A stretch of DNA of 64,000 nt from Methanobacterium veterum (GCF_000745485.1 NZ_JQJK01000008.1:124001-188000), one strand, 5' to 3'; counted from the first letter of the stretch, positions 48,461 to 60,463 are shown. Notes: generated by a model from the sequence alone, not told the origin. Program-made: numbers and translations.

Positions 48461-49192
48461 TTACTTCCATTTTGTTAGTATCTCGTCCCTGCTGAAAGTG
48501 GCCTTACTTAAGTAAAATAAAGCTGCATCAATAATGAAGAGGGTTACTGATATTAAAAATAGTGTGGTGATGCTAAGGGATATTGCATTTGCTACAATTA
48601 AGAAGTACACACCCATAAATGGTATAAATAAAAGAAATGCAAGTTGATTTGCAGTTCTCACATCATTGACCCTTGAAGATATAATAACATTTAGTTGAAT
48701 GCTTAAAATAGATGAAAGGGGAACTGCCAGGAGCAGAATAAACACCATGCTCCAATTAGGGAAGAAAAGATAACCAATAGCATTATACGTGAATAAATCT
48801 ATAAGCACCATGAAAATAATAGAACTAACATATATCACACAAATACATGGAAGGAACGAAGCTATGGTCTTTCCAAACAAAAGTTCAGAGTCAGTTGTGG
48901 GCGTTGCCAGAAGCGGTTCTAAACTTTTCTCAATCTTTTCGCCTAAAATACTGTACGAAGCAAGGGTACTTGGAATGATATAAGCTAGTATAACATAGAA
49001 ATATGAAAATGCATTCATCAATATTATAATTTCATCTGTCGGAGCATCAGGCCTAGTCATAAACTGGATAACCAGAGGTAAACCAATTGACATTAAGAGA
49101 GGAACAACTATCAATGAGTATATAATACGTTTCTTTCTACGGAATATGCTGAAGTCCTTAGTTGCGATAACCCATGATTTCCAGAGCTGCAT
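48461..49192 (-). CDS. ABC-2 type transporter permease
   Basis: A 243-aa membrane subunit with six hydrophobic segments. The N-terminal WKSWVIATKDFSIFRRKKRI cytosolic helix and the EKIEKSLEPLLATPTTDSELL loop are typical of ABC-2/NatB-like exporters. It directly follows the ATPase gene, without a gap, and forms one exporter with it. Substrate unknown; NatAB-like sodium export or drug efflux are possible. Confidence 0.88.
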   Translation of the reverse strand: MQLWKSWVIATKDFSIFRRKKRIIYSLIVVPLLMSIGLPLVIQFMTRPDAPTDEIIILMNAFSYFYVILAYIIPSTLASYSILGEKIEKSLEPLLATPTTDSELLFGKTIASFLPCICVIYVSSIIFMVLIDLFTYNAIGYLFFPNWSMVFILLLAVPLSSILSIQLNVIISSRVNDVRTANQLAFLLFIPFMGVYFLIVANAISLSITTLFLISVTLFIIDAALFYLSKATFSRDEILTKWK

Positions 49193-50110
49193 TTAGTCTC
49201 CCCTCACAAATTTCAAATAAGCATCTTCCAGCGTCGGACTTAACTTGGTAACATATTGAACCTGACCACCAGCACGCACTATTACATCTACAACGGTTGG
49301 ATTCTCTTTTTCAGGATTAACTAAGTCAATAATTAGTTTATTATTATCTGTTATGATGTTTTTTAGCGGTAGTTTATCTAATGCTTTTAGAATTTTATCA
49401 GTTATCTGTTCTAATTGAATTACTGTTTTATTTCCCCAAACTGATTCTTCTAATTTTTCAGGAGTATCTATTACCATCAGTTTAGTGTTAAATATCCCAA
49501 TTTTGTCACATGTTCGCTGCGCTTCATCAAGATTATGAGTATTTATAAAGATAGTTTTCTTCTCCTTTTTCAGTTCAAGTATAAAATCCCTGACCGTTTT
49601 TGATGACTCGGGGTCTAAATTTGCCGTTGGCTCGTCAAGGAATAATATCTCAGGATCATGAATAAGGGCGCGTGCTATGGCAAGTTTTTGTTTCATTCCT
49701 TTAGAAAATGTCCCAACTGCCGCATCTTTTTTATCCCAAAGTCCTAGCATCTTAAGAAAATGTTTAATATTTTCTTTCCTCTGAGTCTCTGTGCATTCGT
49801 ATAATTTCCCATAAAAATCAAGGTTTTTATAAGCAGTTAAGTCATCATACAAGCTCACATTTTCAGGAAGCAGCCCAATAATCTTCCTGATCCTCAAGGA
49901 ATCCGCATCATCACTTATATCATAACCTGATATCCTGGCATCCCCGCTGGTTTTTGATATAAGGCAGCTGAGCATTCTCATCGTAGTAGTTTTTCCTGCA
50001 CCATTTGGCCCCAGGAAACCAAAGATCTCTCCTTGATCTACATGCAATGTAAGATTATCTACCGCAGTAAATGTGCCAAACTTCTTTGTAAGATTTTCTG
50101 CATCGATCAA
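49193..50110 (-). CDS. ABC transporter ATP-binding protein
   Basis: A 305-aa ATPase of the DrrA/NatA group. Walker A GPNGAGKTTT (residues 35-44), Q-loop region GLLPENVSLYDDL, signature FSKGMKQKLAIARAL and Walker B PEILFLDEPTANLD are complete; the switch histidine is in FINTHNLDEA. The C-terminal 80 residues form the family's extra domain. TTG 50110 is the start with GAGATGAT upstream. It is coupled to the permease gene. Confidence 0.93.
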   Translation of the reverse strand: MIDAENLTKKFGTFTAVDNLTLHVDQGEIFGFLGPNGAGKTTTMRMLSCLISKTSGDARISGYDISDDADSLRIRKIIGLLPENVSLYDDLTAYKNLDFYGKLYECTETQRKENIKHFLKMLGLWDKKDAAVGTFSKGMKQKLAIARALIHDPEILFLDEPTANLDPESSKTVRDFILELKKEKKTIFINTHNLDEAQRTCDKIGIFNTKLMVIDTPEKLEESVWGNKTVIQLEQITDKILKALDKLPLKNIITDNNKLIIDLVNPEKENPTVVDVIVRAGGQVQYVTKLSPTLEDAYLKFVRGD

Positions 50111-50196
50111 AGTGCATCATCTCAGTTTCATTTCATCTTCTTACTTGAAATATGGATAATCCAAATTAAATATAAAAAAACTTTGGGTTAATTATT

Positions 50197-50577
50197 TTAT
50201 AATAATGCTGGAGTGAATTTAGCCAATAGATACAGGTCTTCTTCACCTGCAATTACCCTATGTTGGATATCTGGAGGTATAACTACTGAAACACCAGGTA
50301 TATACTTAATGTTTTTATTTTCAAGGAATCCAATGCCTTCACCCTTTAAAATCTCATGTAATTCCAATTTTCCCTCATGAATATGAGTGCTGATTTCACA
50401 TCCTGCCCCAATCTTAACCAAATGACAGCTTAACTTATTATCAGTTAATCTTCCTTCAACCAAATGTTTAATATATACTCCTTCAGACGTGGTTTTATTC
50501 CACTTTAAATCATTTATATTCACTTCTTCACCAATGCAAAAAGCTTTACCATTATTTAATACGTTGAAAAATTCCAT
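50197..50577 (-). CDS. Cupin-domain protein
   Basis: A 126-aa single-domain cupin. The metal motif is near-complete: STHIHEGKLELHEILKGEG (motif 1, residues about 63-81) and PGVSVVIPPDIQHRVIAG (motif 2, about 93-110). Members bind a metal and act as isomerases, dioxygenases or binding proteins; nothing here fixes the substrate. It starts at ATG 50577 behind TGAGGT. It lies upstream of the ABC exporter with a gap of 86 bases, so a shared transcript is possible. Confidence 0.85.
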   Translation of the reverse strand: MEFFNVLNNGKAFCIGEEVNINDLKWNKTTSEGVYIKHLVEGRLTDNKLSCHLVKIGAGCEISTHIHEGKLELHEILKGEGIGFLENKNIKYIPGVSVVIPPDIQHRVIAGEEDLYLLAKFTPALL

Positions 50578-50883
50578 TAAACTACCTCACAAGTGTATGA
50601 ACTTCATCCAAAATAGGCTTCCCAATTGATTTACTCTTTCGAATTTCAATTTTCACCAACTACATAATAATCATCTAATACATCACATTATATGTAATAT
50701 ATACACCTATTTAAATGATAACTATAATAGGACAAATCAAATTAATTCAAGTTATTTACACTCTTCTTTAAATAAACCATCTTGTCCTAATGATTCCAAT
50801 ACATTTGAAAGAGTTTTAGAGGATAGTTCAGAGAAGCTAAACTCCATAAAAAAAGTTAAGATATAAAATTAGTTCAATATGCA
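50578..50883. other. Gap with a possible 31-aa ORF
   Basis: A minus-strand frame at 50752-50847 encodes MEFSFSELSSKTLSNVLESL then GQDGLFKEECK and a stop. Its codon use looks coding-like, but there is no ribosome binding site and the length is too short for a family call. It may be the remnant of a gene. The remainder is AT-rich promoter DNA of the cupin gene. Confidence 0.3.
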
Positions 50884-51534
50884 TTAAATTATGCCTTTAA
50901 CATAAGATGCCCATGCAATGGTAAAATTAGCCTCAATAATTGCTGCAATAAATATTAAGACTGCTGCAATTACAAATAGAACCAGAGATTCTTTAAATTC
51001 ATCATAGTTAATATTTAATATCTGCCCTATTTGATCTCCTACTGGCATGTACTTTTTCATATGGGTCATGTCACTTATAATGTGAACAATACAGCTTGCA
51101 AGCCTAAAACCAGCCGCACCTGCTATGATAATACCTGCAATCTCAAACACGCCGTGAGGGAGAGTATAAAGTATGAAGTCACCAATAACAAATTTTGAAG
51201 CGACATATCCAATAAAAAGTCCATTAAATACCAAATAAATCAGTGAAACTACACCAAATATAATTCCTCCAGCATAGATAAAAAATGCAATTTTAATATT
51301 ATTTGCAAATATAGAAAGCGTGGAAAGTTTTATCTGACCATTATTTACGCCCTCTTTAAGAGATTTCCAAGTACCTGCCAGAAGATGATCCATTACTCCT
51401 GATAAAAAATAGCCTGCAAACATAGAAACAAAAAATATAAATGCAGAAGCTATTAAGAACATTTCGTTTCGTTTATATAAACCAGTAAAAAATCCATGAT
51501 GTTTTTCTTCATTTGAGAATCTTTTTTCTAACAT
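50884..51534 (-). CDS. SpoIIM-like (DUF95) membrane protein
   Basis: A 216-aa protein with five hydrophobic helices of the stage II sporulation protein M family. The key stretch [20 protein letters not shown] and the [20 protein letters not shown] motif are those of archaeal members. In non-sporulating organisms the function is unknown; a membrane-remodelling or export role is only inferred. Its ATG overlaps the trpS stop by 7 bases, so translation is coupled. Confidence 0.88.
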   Translation of the reverse strand: MLEKRFSNEEKHHGFFTGLYKRNEMFLIASAFIFFVSMFAGYFLSGVMDHLLAGTWKSLKEGVNNGQIKLSTLSIFANNIKIAFFIYAGGIIFGVVSLIYLVFNGLFIGYVASKFVIGDFILYTLPHGVFEIAGIIIAGAAGFRLASCIVHIISDMTHMKKYMPVGDQIGQILNINYDEFKESLVLFVIAAVLIFIAAIIEANFTIAWASYVKGII

Positions 51535-52634
51535 TTGGGTTCCCTATCCAGTATTTTTTGAGCTTTTTCCTTTGCTTCTTCTCTTTTACATGAGAATTCT
51601 TCAAAGAAATTTTTCATCATGCTTGCTGCATTCTTCTTGCACTCACCACACATAATGCTGCCGCTTTTGCATGATTCACGTAGCTCTTCAAGTTTTTTCT
51701 CGGATGGCTCCAGGTGATATACTAACAATTCAAAAATAGTACAGTCCTCTGGAACTCCACCTAACTTACGCTGTTCCTCTAAACTTTCCCTACCACCAGA
51801 TTTAGCTGATTTAACCTTTTTTTCTACTTCTTTAGGTGAATCACTTAAAAATATGGCGGATTTAGGTTTACTGCTTGACATCTTATCTCCAGTAAGTCCT
51901 GTCATAAACCTGTGATAAGTCGAGGAAGGGGATATGAAGTTAAATTTACCTTTAAATCGTTCTGCAATGTCTCTTGTAAGCCTTATATGAGGGTCCTGAT
52001 CTGGCCCTACAGGTACTACAGTTGGCTTTGGACCGCCGCATTCTTCAGTTTGAGGAAGAAGGATGTCTGCAACCTGAATCAGCGGAGCATACATATGAGC
52101 TATATTGGTGCTCCCTGAAAAGCCATAAATAGCCCTCATTTCATTAAAATTAACCTTTTTTGACAAAGTATATGCAAGATCTCCAAGATTGCGGTTTTCT
52201 GATTGGAGGTATACGTTTACATTTTCTTTTTCAAGATCTAGACCAAGAGCTATATAATTTGTGATATACTCAGAAACTGCAAGTTCTCTTGAGGCTTCAA
52301 AATCAATTCCCCTCGCAGAATAAGCCTCCATATCTGCTATGGGGATGTAAATATCTGCCCCTTTTTCTTGATACCATATAAGCTGATCCACGATCATCTT
52401 ATGGCCTATATGCATTTTTCCACTAGGCATCATCCCACTTACAACAGCAAAATCACTTCCTTCCCTAATTGCTTTAAGTATTCTCCCATAATCTCTCTGT
52501 CCAAAAATTATGTTCCTCTGCATTAAGTGATGGGGATTATTTATCTCTTCTTTTAAATTCCCAAAGGGTTTAATTCCAAACTGTTTTGTAAGTTTTTCAT
52601 AATCGATGATTGCTGAACTCCATGGATCTATCAA
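51528..52634 (-). CDS. trpS: Tryptophanyl-tRNA synthetase
   Basis: Class I synthetase charging tRNA-Trp. 368 aa, archaeal/eukaryotic type. The HIGH motif is in [12 protein letters not shown] (near residue 73) and KMSKS in [13 protein letters not shown] (near 250). The C-terminal region has a Cys pair (CGECKKN). The start is TTG 52634 behind AGGTGATC. The SpoIIM-like gene overlaps its end. Confidence 0.96.
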   Translation of the reverse strand: MIDPWSSAIIDYEKLTKQFGIKPFGNLKEEINNPHHLMQRNIIFGQRDYGRILKAIREGSDFAVVSGMMPSGKMHIGHKMIVDQLIWYQEKGADIYIPIADMEAYSARGIDFEASRELAVSEYITNYIALGLDLEKENVNVYLQSENRNLGDLAYTLSKKVNFNEMRAIYGFSGSTNIAHMYAPLIQVADILLPQTEECGGPKPTVVPVGPDQDPHIRLTRDIAERFKGKFNFISPSSTYHRFMTGLTGDKMSSSKPKSAIFLSDSPKEVEKKVKSAKSGGRESLEEQRKLGGVPEDCTIFELLVYHLEPSEKKLEELRESCKSGSIMCGECKKNAASMMKNFFEEFSCKREEAKEKAQKILDREPKC

Positions 52635-52876
52635 TTGATCACCTAATTAAATTGAATATTAACATTTAATAATTTATTTTCATTTTATACATGAATAATA
52701 AAATTTGCATAGTCATATAATATTGTAACTCCTTTTATAAAAACATCACTGGAAATAGTTAGGGCTTCTATTCTACAATTCCAAATATCTCTAAAGGATT
52801 TAATTTTATAACTATACATTTATCACAAATAAATAAAAGTTGTGGTTGTTATTTCAAAAAAATATCACAAGAAAGC

Positions 52877-53380
52877 TTAGGGTCTTGTCCATTCCACATT
52901 ATAATAAGTAATATCGTTTTCTTCGTCAACCACTGCAAATAAAAGCTTTTTATTAACTCCATGAGCTACTCTTACATAACTTGAAAAATCAGATATCTTG
53001 ATTTCATAGTCTTCTGATGCCACTTTTACAAGAAAATCTGAGTGGCCATCTCCCGGAGACTTCCCGCGCTCATAAAGCCTAAACTCAGAGCCGTATTTAA
53101 AACCTGTCTTTACAATATAGCCCCTGTTTCGAAGATCCCTGAAAACTATATATCTTGAGAATAGATCTTCTTTACGGATTATTTGAAACATTTCATCAAG
53201 CGGTACTTCTTTCCCATCCTTTAAAATGCTTATTCTTTCATTTTCAGCCAGGTAAAGTGCCTCAATTAGTGAAAGCTGCAATCCTTCTTCACTCATGTTT
53301 CCATAATGACTTTTCTCGTGAAGTTTTGTCCCTTTTTTGTCTTTGATTATGACTACATTTTCGGATAGCTCCGCATCCAT
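52877..53380 (-). CDS. endA: tRNA-splicing endonuclease (EndA)
   Basis: Removes introns from pre-tRNA and pre-rRNA at bulge-helix-bulge sites. At 167 aa it is the short homotetrameric form. The catalytic triad is visible: Y103 in FRLYERG, H113 in GDGHSDFLV, and the Lys in GVNKKLLFAVVDEE (K144). ATG 53380 follows CAGGTGA. Thirty bases upstream is the hexuloisomerase gene. Confidence 0.95.
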   Translation of the reverse strand: MDAELSENVVIIKDKKGTKLHEKSHYGNMSEEGLQLSLIEALYLAENERISILKDGKEVPLDEMFQIIRKEDLFSRYIVFRDLRNRGYIVKTGFKYGSEFRLYERGKSPGDGHSDFLVKVASEDYEIKISDFSSYVRVAHGVNKKLLFAVVDEENDITYYNVEWTRP

Positions 53381-53409
53381 TTTTTCACCTGATAAGCCTA
53401 TTAAGACGT

Positions 53410-53994
53410 TTATTCAATTGTAGCATGTCTTCTTTTTAGATCAATTTCTTTTTTACCGAGACGAGCCATAAACTCAGCTATAAGCCCATCGAGAAATAGA
53501 TGAGTGCTGTCTTCAAAAAGAGTCCCCATAGGTGTTAGATCATCATACTGCCCTTTTAAAACATTTGATGTATAATGTTTCCAAGGTTCCTTAGTTTTAC
53601 TGTCTATATTTATTATAATATCCAGACTTTTAGTTAATGTAGATTCCATATTTCCAGTTATCCCAATAACTTTAGCATTGGCTTCTTTTGCTGCTTTCCC
53701 CGCAAGTGTAACTGTTTTAGTTTCTCCAGAACCAGATATAGCGATTAAAGAGTCCACATCCCTAATTGCCGGAGTTGTAACGTCTCCAACCACGTAAACT
53801 GTAAATCCAAGGTGCATCAACCTCATTGCAAACATTTTTCCCACTAATTCAGACCTTCCAGTACCTACAATGAATACACTGTCTGAATTTACAATTGTGT
53901 CTATCATTTTAGAAACTTGTTCTTCATCGATTCTTTCTATAACTTTAAGTGCATGTGTTGTTATTTCTTTAGCTGTTTTTTTTACGTATTCCAT
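53410..53994 (-). CDS. hxlB: 6-phospho-3-hexuloisomerase
   Basis: SIS-domain enzyme that interconverts hexulose-6-phosphate and fructose-6-phosphate; in archaea without transketolase-based pentose synthesis this ribulose monophosphate route makes ribulose 5-phosphate. 194 aa. Sugar-phosphate loop FIVGTGRSELVGKMFAMRL and ISGSGETKTV are the SIS motifs, and the C-terminal GTLFEDSTHLFLDGLI holds the catalytic region. Start ATG 53994 behind CAGGGA. Next to EndA in a likely operon. Confidence 0.92.
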   Translation of the reverse strand: MEYVKKTAKEITTHALKVIERIDEEQVSKMIDTIVNSDSVFIVGTGRSELVGKMFAMRLMHLGFTVYVVGDVTTPAIRDVDSLIAISGSGETKTVTLAGKAAKEANAKVIGITGNMESTLTKSLDIIINIDSKTKEPWKHYTSNVLKGQYDDLTPMGTLFEDSTHLFLDGLIAEFMARLGKKEIDLKRRHATIE

Positions 53995-54082
53995 CTTTAT
54001 TCCCTGTTTAATTTAGTTAATATATTAATTAAATTCAAGTATTTTACCTGCCAACCCATTCTAGTTGATCAGGAATGCTGAA

Positions 54083-54754
54083 TTAAAGCCCAGTTATTCT
54101 TAACCCGGCTAATTTGATCTTATTTCTAATATTAAGATTTATAAGCAATGGAGTTATCTTTTCAACAATTCTTGCATTTTCAAGAGGACCGCAGTCTAAA
54201 GATCTTACATTTGGAATCTTTTCTGCAAGTGCCATTACTTCTTTCCTAGCTTTTTCATCATCACTAGATACAAGGCAGTCGCAGTCCACGTCATCTTTAA
54301 TGTTTAACAAACTTGCAGCACTTATATTGTTAAAAGCAGAAACTACTTTTGCATCTGTGTTTTCAAGTAATTCAGCAGTTCGCTCAGCTGCAGAACCCTG
54401 CCATACATCCACATAGCGTGTTGGCCTGCCGCCTAAACAACCGTCCAATGGAACTGTTGCATCAATGACTATTTTATCGCCAATATATTCTTTTATGCTT
54501 CTAAGGGTTACTATTTGGGCTTGTAAAGGCACAGTCAACAATATAATGTCACCTTCTTTTGCTGCATCTACATTAGTTGAACCGTGGATATTTGAAACTT
54601 CCCCGTCTTCCAACATTTCTTTTACCATATCTACAGCATTTTCTGCCTTTTTTGCATCTCTTGAGCCGATTATAATGTCTTCGCCTGCTTTTACAAACCT
54701 TAACGCTAAACCAAGCCCTTGATCTCCTGTTCCACCTATTATTGCAATTTTCAT
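54083..54754 (-). CDS. fno: F420H2:NADP+ oxidoreductase
   Basis: Couples reduced F420 to NADPH, the main NADPH source in many methanogens. 223 aa from ATG 54754, chosen because GGGAGAT is 8 bases upstream; the upstream ATG of the longer frame overlaps that site. The NADP-binding IAIIGGTGDQGLGLALRF and phosphate-binding IIIGSRDAKKAE motifs are at the N-terminus. The F420-site region VVSAFNNISAASL is near residue 135. Monocistronic. Confidence 0.95.
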   Translation of the reverse strand: MKIAIIGGTGDQGLGLALRFVKAGEDIIIGSRDAKKAENAVDMVKEMLEDGEVSNIHGSTNVDAAKEGDIILLTVPLQAQIVTLRSIKEYIGDKIVIDATVPLDGCLGGRPTRYVDVWQGSAAERTAELLENTDAKVVSAFNNISAASLLNIKDDVDCDCLVSSDDEKARKEVMALAEKIPNVRSLDCGPLENARIVEKITPLLINLNIRNKIKLAGLRITGL

Positions 54755-55077
54755 AAAAAAATCTCCCATTTACCTAAATTTACACCTAAAAAAGGGATAT
54801 TTGTTTTTATGTTTATATTTTATAAAACCTTTTTCTAAATACGCCTATAATCGATTTTTAGATACAATTCCCTTAAAAATATAATACTTCGATCTAACTT
54901 ATTTAAATGCAGAAATCAATATCAACTGAAAATATAAAACTGTTCTATTATAGCTAAAATTAAATCAAATAATATCAAGAGGTAAATTAAATTTATTTTA
55001 AGATCAAAGATTAATATCAATAAATCTAGATAGATGATTATTCAATCTCTTCCATAAATGTGAATGATTCACTGCAT
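54755..55077. other. AT-rich gap upstream of fno
   Basis: Holds the fno promoter and the end region of a small hypothetical gene. No ORF, hairpin or RNA motif recognised. Confidence 0.4.
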
Positions 55078-55299
55078 TTATTTTTTTCCAAAATCCACCA
55101 GTAAATTCTTTATTTCAATTTCTTCTTCCAGTGATTCTTCTTTATATTCATTGATACGTACCCATAGGGAGTTCTTTTGGACAGCGAAATAATGTCCATT
55201 ATTAAGCAATATTTTAGCAAATTTATTGGTGTCTTCCTGGTTTTTAAAATGTATGTACCTCGTATATGTAATTGTTAACAGTTCATTCTCTACTTTCAT
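55078..55299 (-). CDS. Hypothetical protein, 73 aa
   Basis: A small soluble protein of unknown function. The sequence has an alpha/beta pattern (LLTITYTRYIHFKNQEDTNK, FAKILLNNGHYFAVQKNSLW) resembling small ligand- or nucleic-acid-binding beta-alpha-beta folds, but no named family is recognised. No ribosome binding site precedes ATG 55299, and the upstream region is AT-rich, so a leaderless transcript is possible. Confidence 0.5.
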   Translation of the reverse strand: MKVENELLTITYTRYIHFKNQEDTNKFAKILLNNGHYFAVQKNSLWVRINEYKEESLEEEIEIKNLLVDFGKK

Positions 55300-55434
55300 A
55301 ATATTTTATTATATTTGTAATATTTAGTTATAGTATTTTAAGAAAAACTCAGCCATTACTTTTCAAATGCTCTACCACAACCCCTGATACTATCCTTAAC
55401 CTTATAATAAATTGCATTAAAGGAGGTCCACAAC

Positions 55435-55833
55435 ATGCGATTTAGCGTTATTAAATATGAAGAGGAAGAAACATCTTACTACAACCCCAAAGCCTTTTAT
55501 AGGGATGAAAATATGATTATATTCCCTTTTGAAGAATTTGACAACTTCTATAATGAAATGGTACAGAATTTAAATGTTGTTAAAAATATTTTAAACGAGG
55601 CTCTAAGTTCCGACTCACCCCACCCTCCAATAAGAGATTTAGAACGAGTAGAAGATTGGATCAACCTCATATCAGAAGACGTGGACCTCTTACTTAAATT
55701 TAAAATGCAAAGTACACTTGGATCCTTCAGGAGCAGGAATTCAGCCAGAACTAAACTTTCATTTACCACCCCAATAGAAAGTACCCTTCCAACATGCCCT
55801 AAAGAAGAGATTCAGTGTCTAATAGGATTATAG
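55435..55833 (+). CDS. Hypothetical protein, 132 aa
   Basis: Unknown function. A strong AAAGGAGGT ribosome binding site 8 bases before ATG 55435 shows it is expressed. The first 60 residues are rich in aromatic and acidic residues (YYNPKAFYRDENMIIFPFEE), followed by a helical part (NLNVVKNILNEALSS, DWINLISEDVDLLLKFKMQS). The tail is Ser/Thr/Pro-rich with two cysteines (TLPTCPKEEIQCLIGL). No domain recognised. It stands alone. Confidence 0.6.
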   Translation: MRFSVIKYEEEETSYYNPKAFYRDENMIIFPFEEFDNFYNEMVQNLNVVKNILNEALSSDSPHPPIRDLERVEDWINLISEDVDLLLKFKMQSTLGSFRSRNSARTKLSFTTPIESTLPTCPKEEIQCLIGL

Positions 55834-55960
55834 GACAAGATTGAACTTGCAGTTGCTTAAAAATATATGCAAGTTCATGATCCAAATCCATTTAACTCTA
55901 GATTTTAAAACTTTAAAAGTAAAAAGAGAATTTAATTAATTTACTAATTTTTTAATTAAT

Positions 55961-56000
55961 AATCAAGGCTTTCTAAAATTTCATCCAGATTTGTAATATC
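55961..56000 (-). pseudogene. Remnant of a duplicated sugar-isomerase 3' end
   Basis: In the minus sense this stretch reads ITNLDEILESLDY then a stop. The last residues of the next gene are VTNKNEILESLDYINSLNI, and the DNA matches at roughly four of five bases over 38. It is the leftover end of a tandem duplicate. Confidence 0.6.
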
Positions 56001-56075
56001 AAACCATCAAATACAGCTTTATATACCCTAATTGTTTGAAATCACATTTAAAGTCTATTTCTTACCATTTAACAA

Positions 56076-56828
56076 TCAAATATTTAAGCTATTTATATAA
56101 TCAAGACTTTCTAGAATTTCATTCTTGTTTGTAACTTCTACAACAAGTACGCCCTCAAAGTTCTTCTTTTTCAAACCTTCAAAGAGGGACTTAAAATCAA
56201 TATCTTTACTTCCTACAGCATTATGGTTATCAAAGGACCCATCATTGTCGCTCAGGTGAAAGTGCCCGATGTTATCATATTTTAAAATTTCATCAATAGA
56301 TACACCTGCATTATATGCATGCCCAACATCGACCGTCATGAGCGCCCCAATCTCCTGAACCAGCTCATTAAGTTCATCAAGACCCTTACAGGTCATTCCT
56401 TCCATGTCCGGCATGTTTTCAACACACAACTTTATTCCGCGTTCTTCAGCAAATTTTGAACATTCTTTAAGTGAAATCAAACTGCTTTCCTTGATTTTTT
56501 CTGGAAATTTCCGTGCTAAAAATGCCATATGGCCAGGGTGCACAACTACTACTTCCGAATCCATTTTAGAAGCCAAATCAATTGAATTTTTCACTTCTTC
56601 AACTGAAGCCTTTCGTATAGACTCATTTAAAGAAGCGATATTGATATCAGAAAGAGGAGCATGTATACTTGTTTTTAGATTATAAGAATTTACAATATCT
56701 GGATCTATCTGATTATAAGGATATTCCATCATTAATTCACAATATTTGACATTTATACTTTCTAAATAGTCCAGTATCTCCTTAAGGGACATTGGAAACA
56801 GCGCAAGTGTTGATACTCCAATTTTCAT
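56076..56828 (-). CDS. Sugar phosphate isomerase/epimerase-like TIM barrel protein
   Basis: A 250-aa AP-endonuclease family 2/xylose isomerase-like protein. ATG 56828 is used because GGTGAT lies 5 bases before it; the longer frame has no site. Metal-binding positions can be seen: CELMMEYP, SIHAPLSDIN, VVVHPGHMAF, LCVENMPDM, MTVDVGHAYN and IGHFHLSDN, then VVEVTN. Substrate unknown: sugar epimerisation or endonuclease IV-like repair are both possible from the fold, but the size and motifs favour an isomerase. Confidence 0.85.
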   Translation of the reverse strand: MKIGVSTLALFPMSLKEILDYLESINVKYCELMMEYPYNQIDPDIVNSYNLKTSIHAPLSDINIASLNESIRKASVEEVKNSIDLASKMDSEVVVVHPGHMAFLARKFPEKIKESSLISLKECSKFAEERGIKLCVENMPDMEGMTCKGLDELNELVQEIGALMTVDVGHAYNAGVSIDEILKYDNIGHFHLSDNDGSFDNHNAVGSKDIDFKSLFEGLKKKNFEGVLVVEVTNKNEILESLDYINSLNI

Positions 56829-56902
56829 GATTATCACCAAAAATAAGTTTGGAATTAAATAATATTTAATTCCACGCTCTGACATTTATAGAATTCAAAG
56901 TT

Positions 56903-58726
56903 TTATTCGTTTCTAACCCGGGCCTCTATAGGGATATTTCTTTTAAGTGCATCCATTATGATGCCTGCGAGTTCTATATCCTTTTTAATTTTAATGGTAC
57001 CTTTTTTACCAACTGTTGCAGTAAATAAGTATTCGTCCTTCACCAAAATATCAAAAGGAGTACCTATATTATCTTTACCAAAGTTCAGTACCACATAATT
57101 TCCAGAAAGCTGGACATCTACATTAAACGTTTCTTCATGTCCATCGGTTCTAAATGGTTCAACGCCTATGCTTATCCCTATTCTTCTTTCAACTTCATCA
57201 ATTGTCTTTCCTTTTTTACCTATAAGCTTTGGAATATATTCTTCATCCATCCAGACAGTGGCACGTTTATCAGATTTCATGTCAACTTCAACACGGGCCC
57301 CAGGAACGGTTTTCTTAATCTCTTTTATTATTTCACGTTCTGCAATCTTTTGAACTGGAGTTTTTTCATAAGTGGTTACTCCCACTTCCATAACAATAGT
57401 TTGCTCACCATAGGTGTATATCTCATGTGTAAGGTCCCCAGTATCAAAATTACGGATTTCTATAACTGGCCTTGAAAGATCTGCCTCTAACATTCCAGAT
57501 GGAACTTTTACAGTAAGTGCAACATCGTAAACTGCTTCCACATTTCCATTATTTATAAAAATGGTTGTGTCTACAATTGATGGGATTATTCCAAGCTCTA
57601 CCCTTCCAAGTATCCTTTGAATTGCGTCTATAGGTTTTGTAGCGTGTACAACACCAATCATACCTACCCCTGCAAGCCTCATGTCTGCAAATATCCTGAA
57701 ATCTCTTGTTTTCCTTAATTCATCATATATAGTGTAATCAGGACGTACAAGGAGCAGTATATCTGCTGTTTTCTCCATACTTCGTTCTAAAGGTGCGTAT
57801 TGAGTTATTTCCGCGCTGACCTGCAAATCACGTGGTGATTCCATAGTTTTGACAATGGAATTGAGGTTTTTACTGTAAAATTCTGCAATTGCCTGGGCAA
57901 AAGTAGTTTTACCTGCACCTGGCGGACCTGCAATTAATATTCCTTTAGCTCTTTCCCTTAATCTGTCAATAAGCTTATCTGGAAGTCTGTAATCCTTTAG
58001 AGATACCTTTGCCACTGGTCTTACTACTGTTATCTCAAATCCATCAGAAAAAGGAGGCCTTGCAATTGATATACGATATTCTCTAAACTGAACAACAGTT
58101 GCACCTTCTCTTTCTATCTCAATAAAACTTTTAAAGTCACTTTTTGTTCTTTCCATGATCTCTTTAGCCATACTTTCAATTTCTTGATATGCTAAAGGTC
58201 TTGATCCTATTTTGACAAGTTTTATATTTCCCGGAGTTCCCTTTTTCGCCATTGGAACTACATCTTCTTTTAAGTGAACGGACATGGTCTCATCATCAAA
58301 AAACTTGGCTATTTCAAGTTCTGTATATCCAACCATTTCCTGTCTCAGATAAATAACTTCAAGTCCCTGGGCTTTTGCAACTTCCATTTGAACCCTATCA
58401 CTAGTGATCAGGGTAGATTCTGTTTTTTGAGCCGTGTCTCTTATCATAGCATCTATTTCCCCACCTTTTGCCAGAGATATCTGCTCAAGAGTTGGTCTTT
58501 TACCAATGTAAATTAAATCTATAATTCCTTCATTGTAAAGGTCCTGGAGATTCTTTAACTCTTCTAAACCGTTGAATCCAGTTTCTCTTCCCCTATTTGC
58601 CTGGTTTTCCAATTCAGATACAACTGCTTCAGGAATTACTACTTCACATCCCTTAAATTCATCTTCCTGGACAATTTTAGTAATTCGTCCATCCACAATA
58701 ACGCTAGTATCTGGAACTATTTTCAT
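56903..58726 (-). CDS. PIN domain-ATPase-KH protein (PINA-type)
   Basis: A 607-aa protein conserved in archaea. Order: N-terminal PIN domain (1-130; [30 protein letters not shown] hold its acidic residues), linker, RecA-like/PilT-type ATPase (about 235-450; Walker [12 protein letters not shown] at 267-277), and a C-terminal KH domain ([20 protein letters not shown] near residue 500). The Sulfolobus relative PINA is a hexameric ATPase that drives Holliday junction migration with Hjc. That role here is by homology. ATG 58726 follows GGAGAG. Confidence 0.93.
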   Translation of the reverse strand: MKIVPDTSVIVDGRITKIVQEDEFKGCEVVIPEAVVSELENQANRGRETGFNGLEELKNLQDLYNEGIIDLIYIGKRPTLEQISLAKGGEIDAMIRDTAQKTESTLITSDRVQMEVAKAQGLEVIYLRQEMVGYTELEIAKFFDDETMSVHLKEDVVPMAKKGTPGNIKLVKIGSRPLAYQEIESMAKEIMERTKSDFKSFIEIEREGATVVQFREYRISIARPPFSDGFEITVVRPVAKVSLKDYRLPDKLIDRLRERAKGILIAGPPGAGKTTFAQAIAEFYSKNLNSIVKTMESPRDLQVSAEITQYAPLERSMEKTADILLLVRPDYTIYDELRKTRDFRIFADMRLAGVGMIGVVHATKPIDAIQRILGRVELGIIPSIVDTTIFINNGNVEAVYDVALTVKVPSGMLEADLSRPVIEIRNFDTGDLTHEIYTYGEQTIVMEVGVTTYEKTPVQKIAEREIIKEIKKTVPGARVEVDMKSDKRATVWMDEEYIPKLIGKKGKTIDEVERRIGISIGVEPFRTDGHEETFNVDVQLSGNYVVLNFGKDNIGTPFDILVKDEYLFTATVGKKGTIKIKKDIELAGIIMDALKRNIPIEARVRNE

Positions 58727-58768
58727 TTTATTTTCTCTCCATAAATTTTTAAACTAAGATAGGTAATT

Positions 58769-59167
58769 TTAACTTTTATCATAAACTTCATCTGGATTAA
58801 ATACTTTATTTCCTACAATTTCCAGTTTATCATCTACTACTTTCCTGAAAAAGCATGATTCATACCCTTCATGGCAGGCCCCGCCTTTTTGGCTAACTTT
58901 GATAAGGACAGCGTCTTCATCACAATCAACACGTATCTCTTCAACGTGCTGGAAATTGCCTGAGCTTTCTCCTTTAAGCCAGAGCTTCTGGCGCGAAGTA
59001 CTCCAGTAGTGTGCTTTTTTTGTTTCTATTGTCTTTTTAAGGGCTTCTTCATTCATGTAAGCCACCATAAGGACTTCGGAAGTTTTATAGTCCTGTGCTA
59101 TTGCTATAACTAAGTTCTGATCGCCTACTTTGTGTCTAAAATTAAAATTGCATTCTTCAGTTTTCAT
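58769..59167 (-). CDS. hisI: Phosphoribosyl-AMP cyclohydrolase
   Basis: Third step of histidine synthesis. 132 aa, single-function archaeal form without the HisE domain. Motifs: [39 protein letters not shown] and the zinc/magnesium part [11 protein letters not shown] plus [13 protein letters not shown]. It starts directly at the hisS stop, with GGAGAT upstream, so the two are coupled. Confidence 0.96.
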   Translation of the reverse strand: MKTEECNFNFRHKVGDQNLVIAIAQDYKTSEVLMVAYMNEEALKKTIETKKAHYWSTSRQKLWLKGESSGNFQHVEEIRVDCDEDAVLIKVSQKGGACHEGYESCFFRKVVDDKLEIVGNKVFNPDEVYDKS

Positions 59168-60463
<1,296 letters not shown>

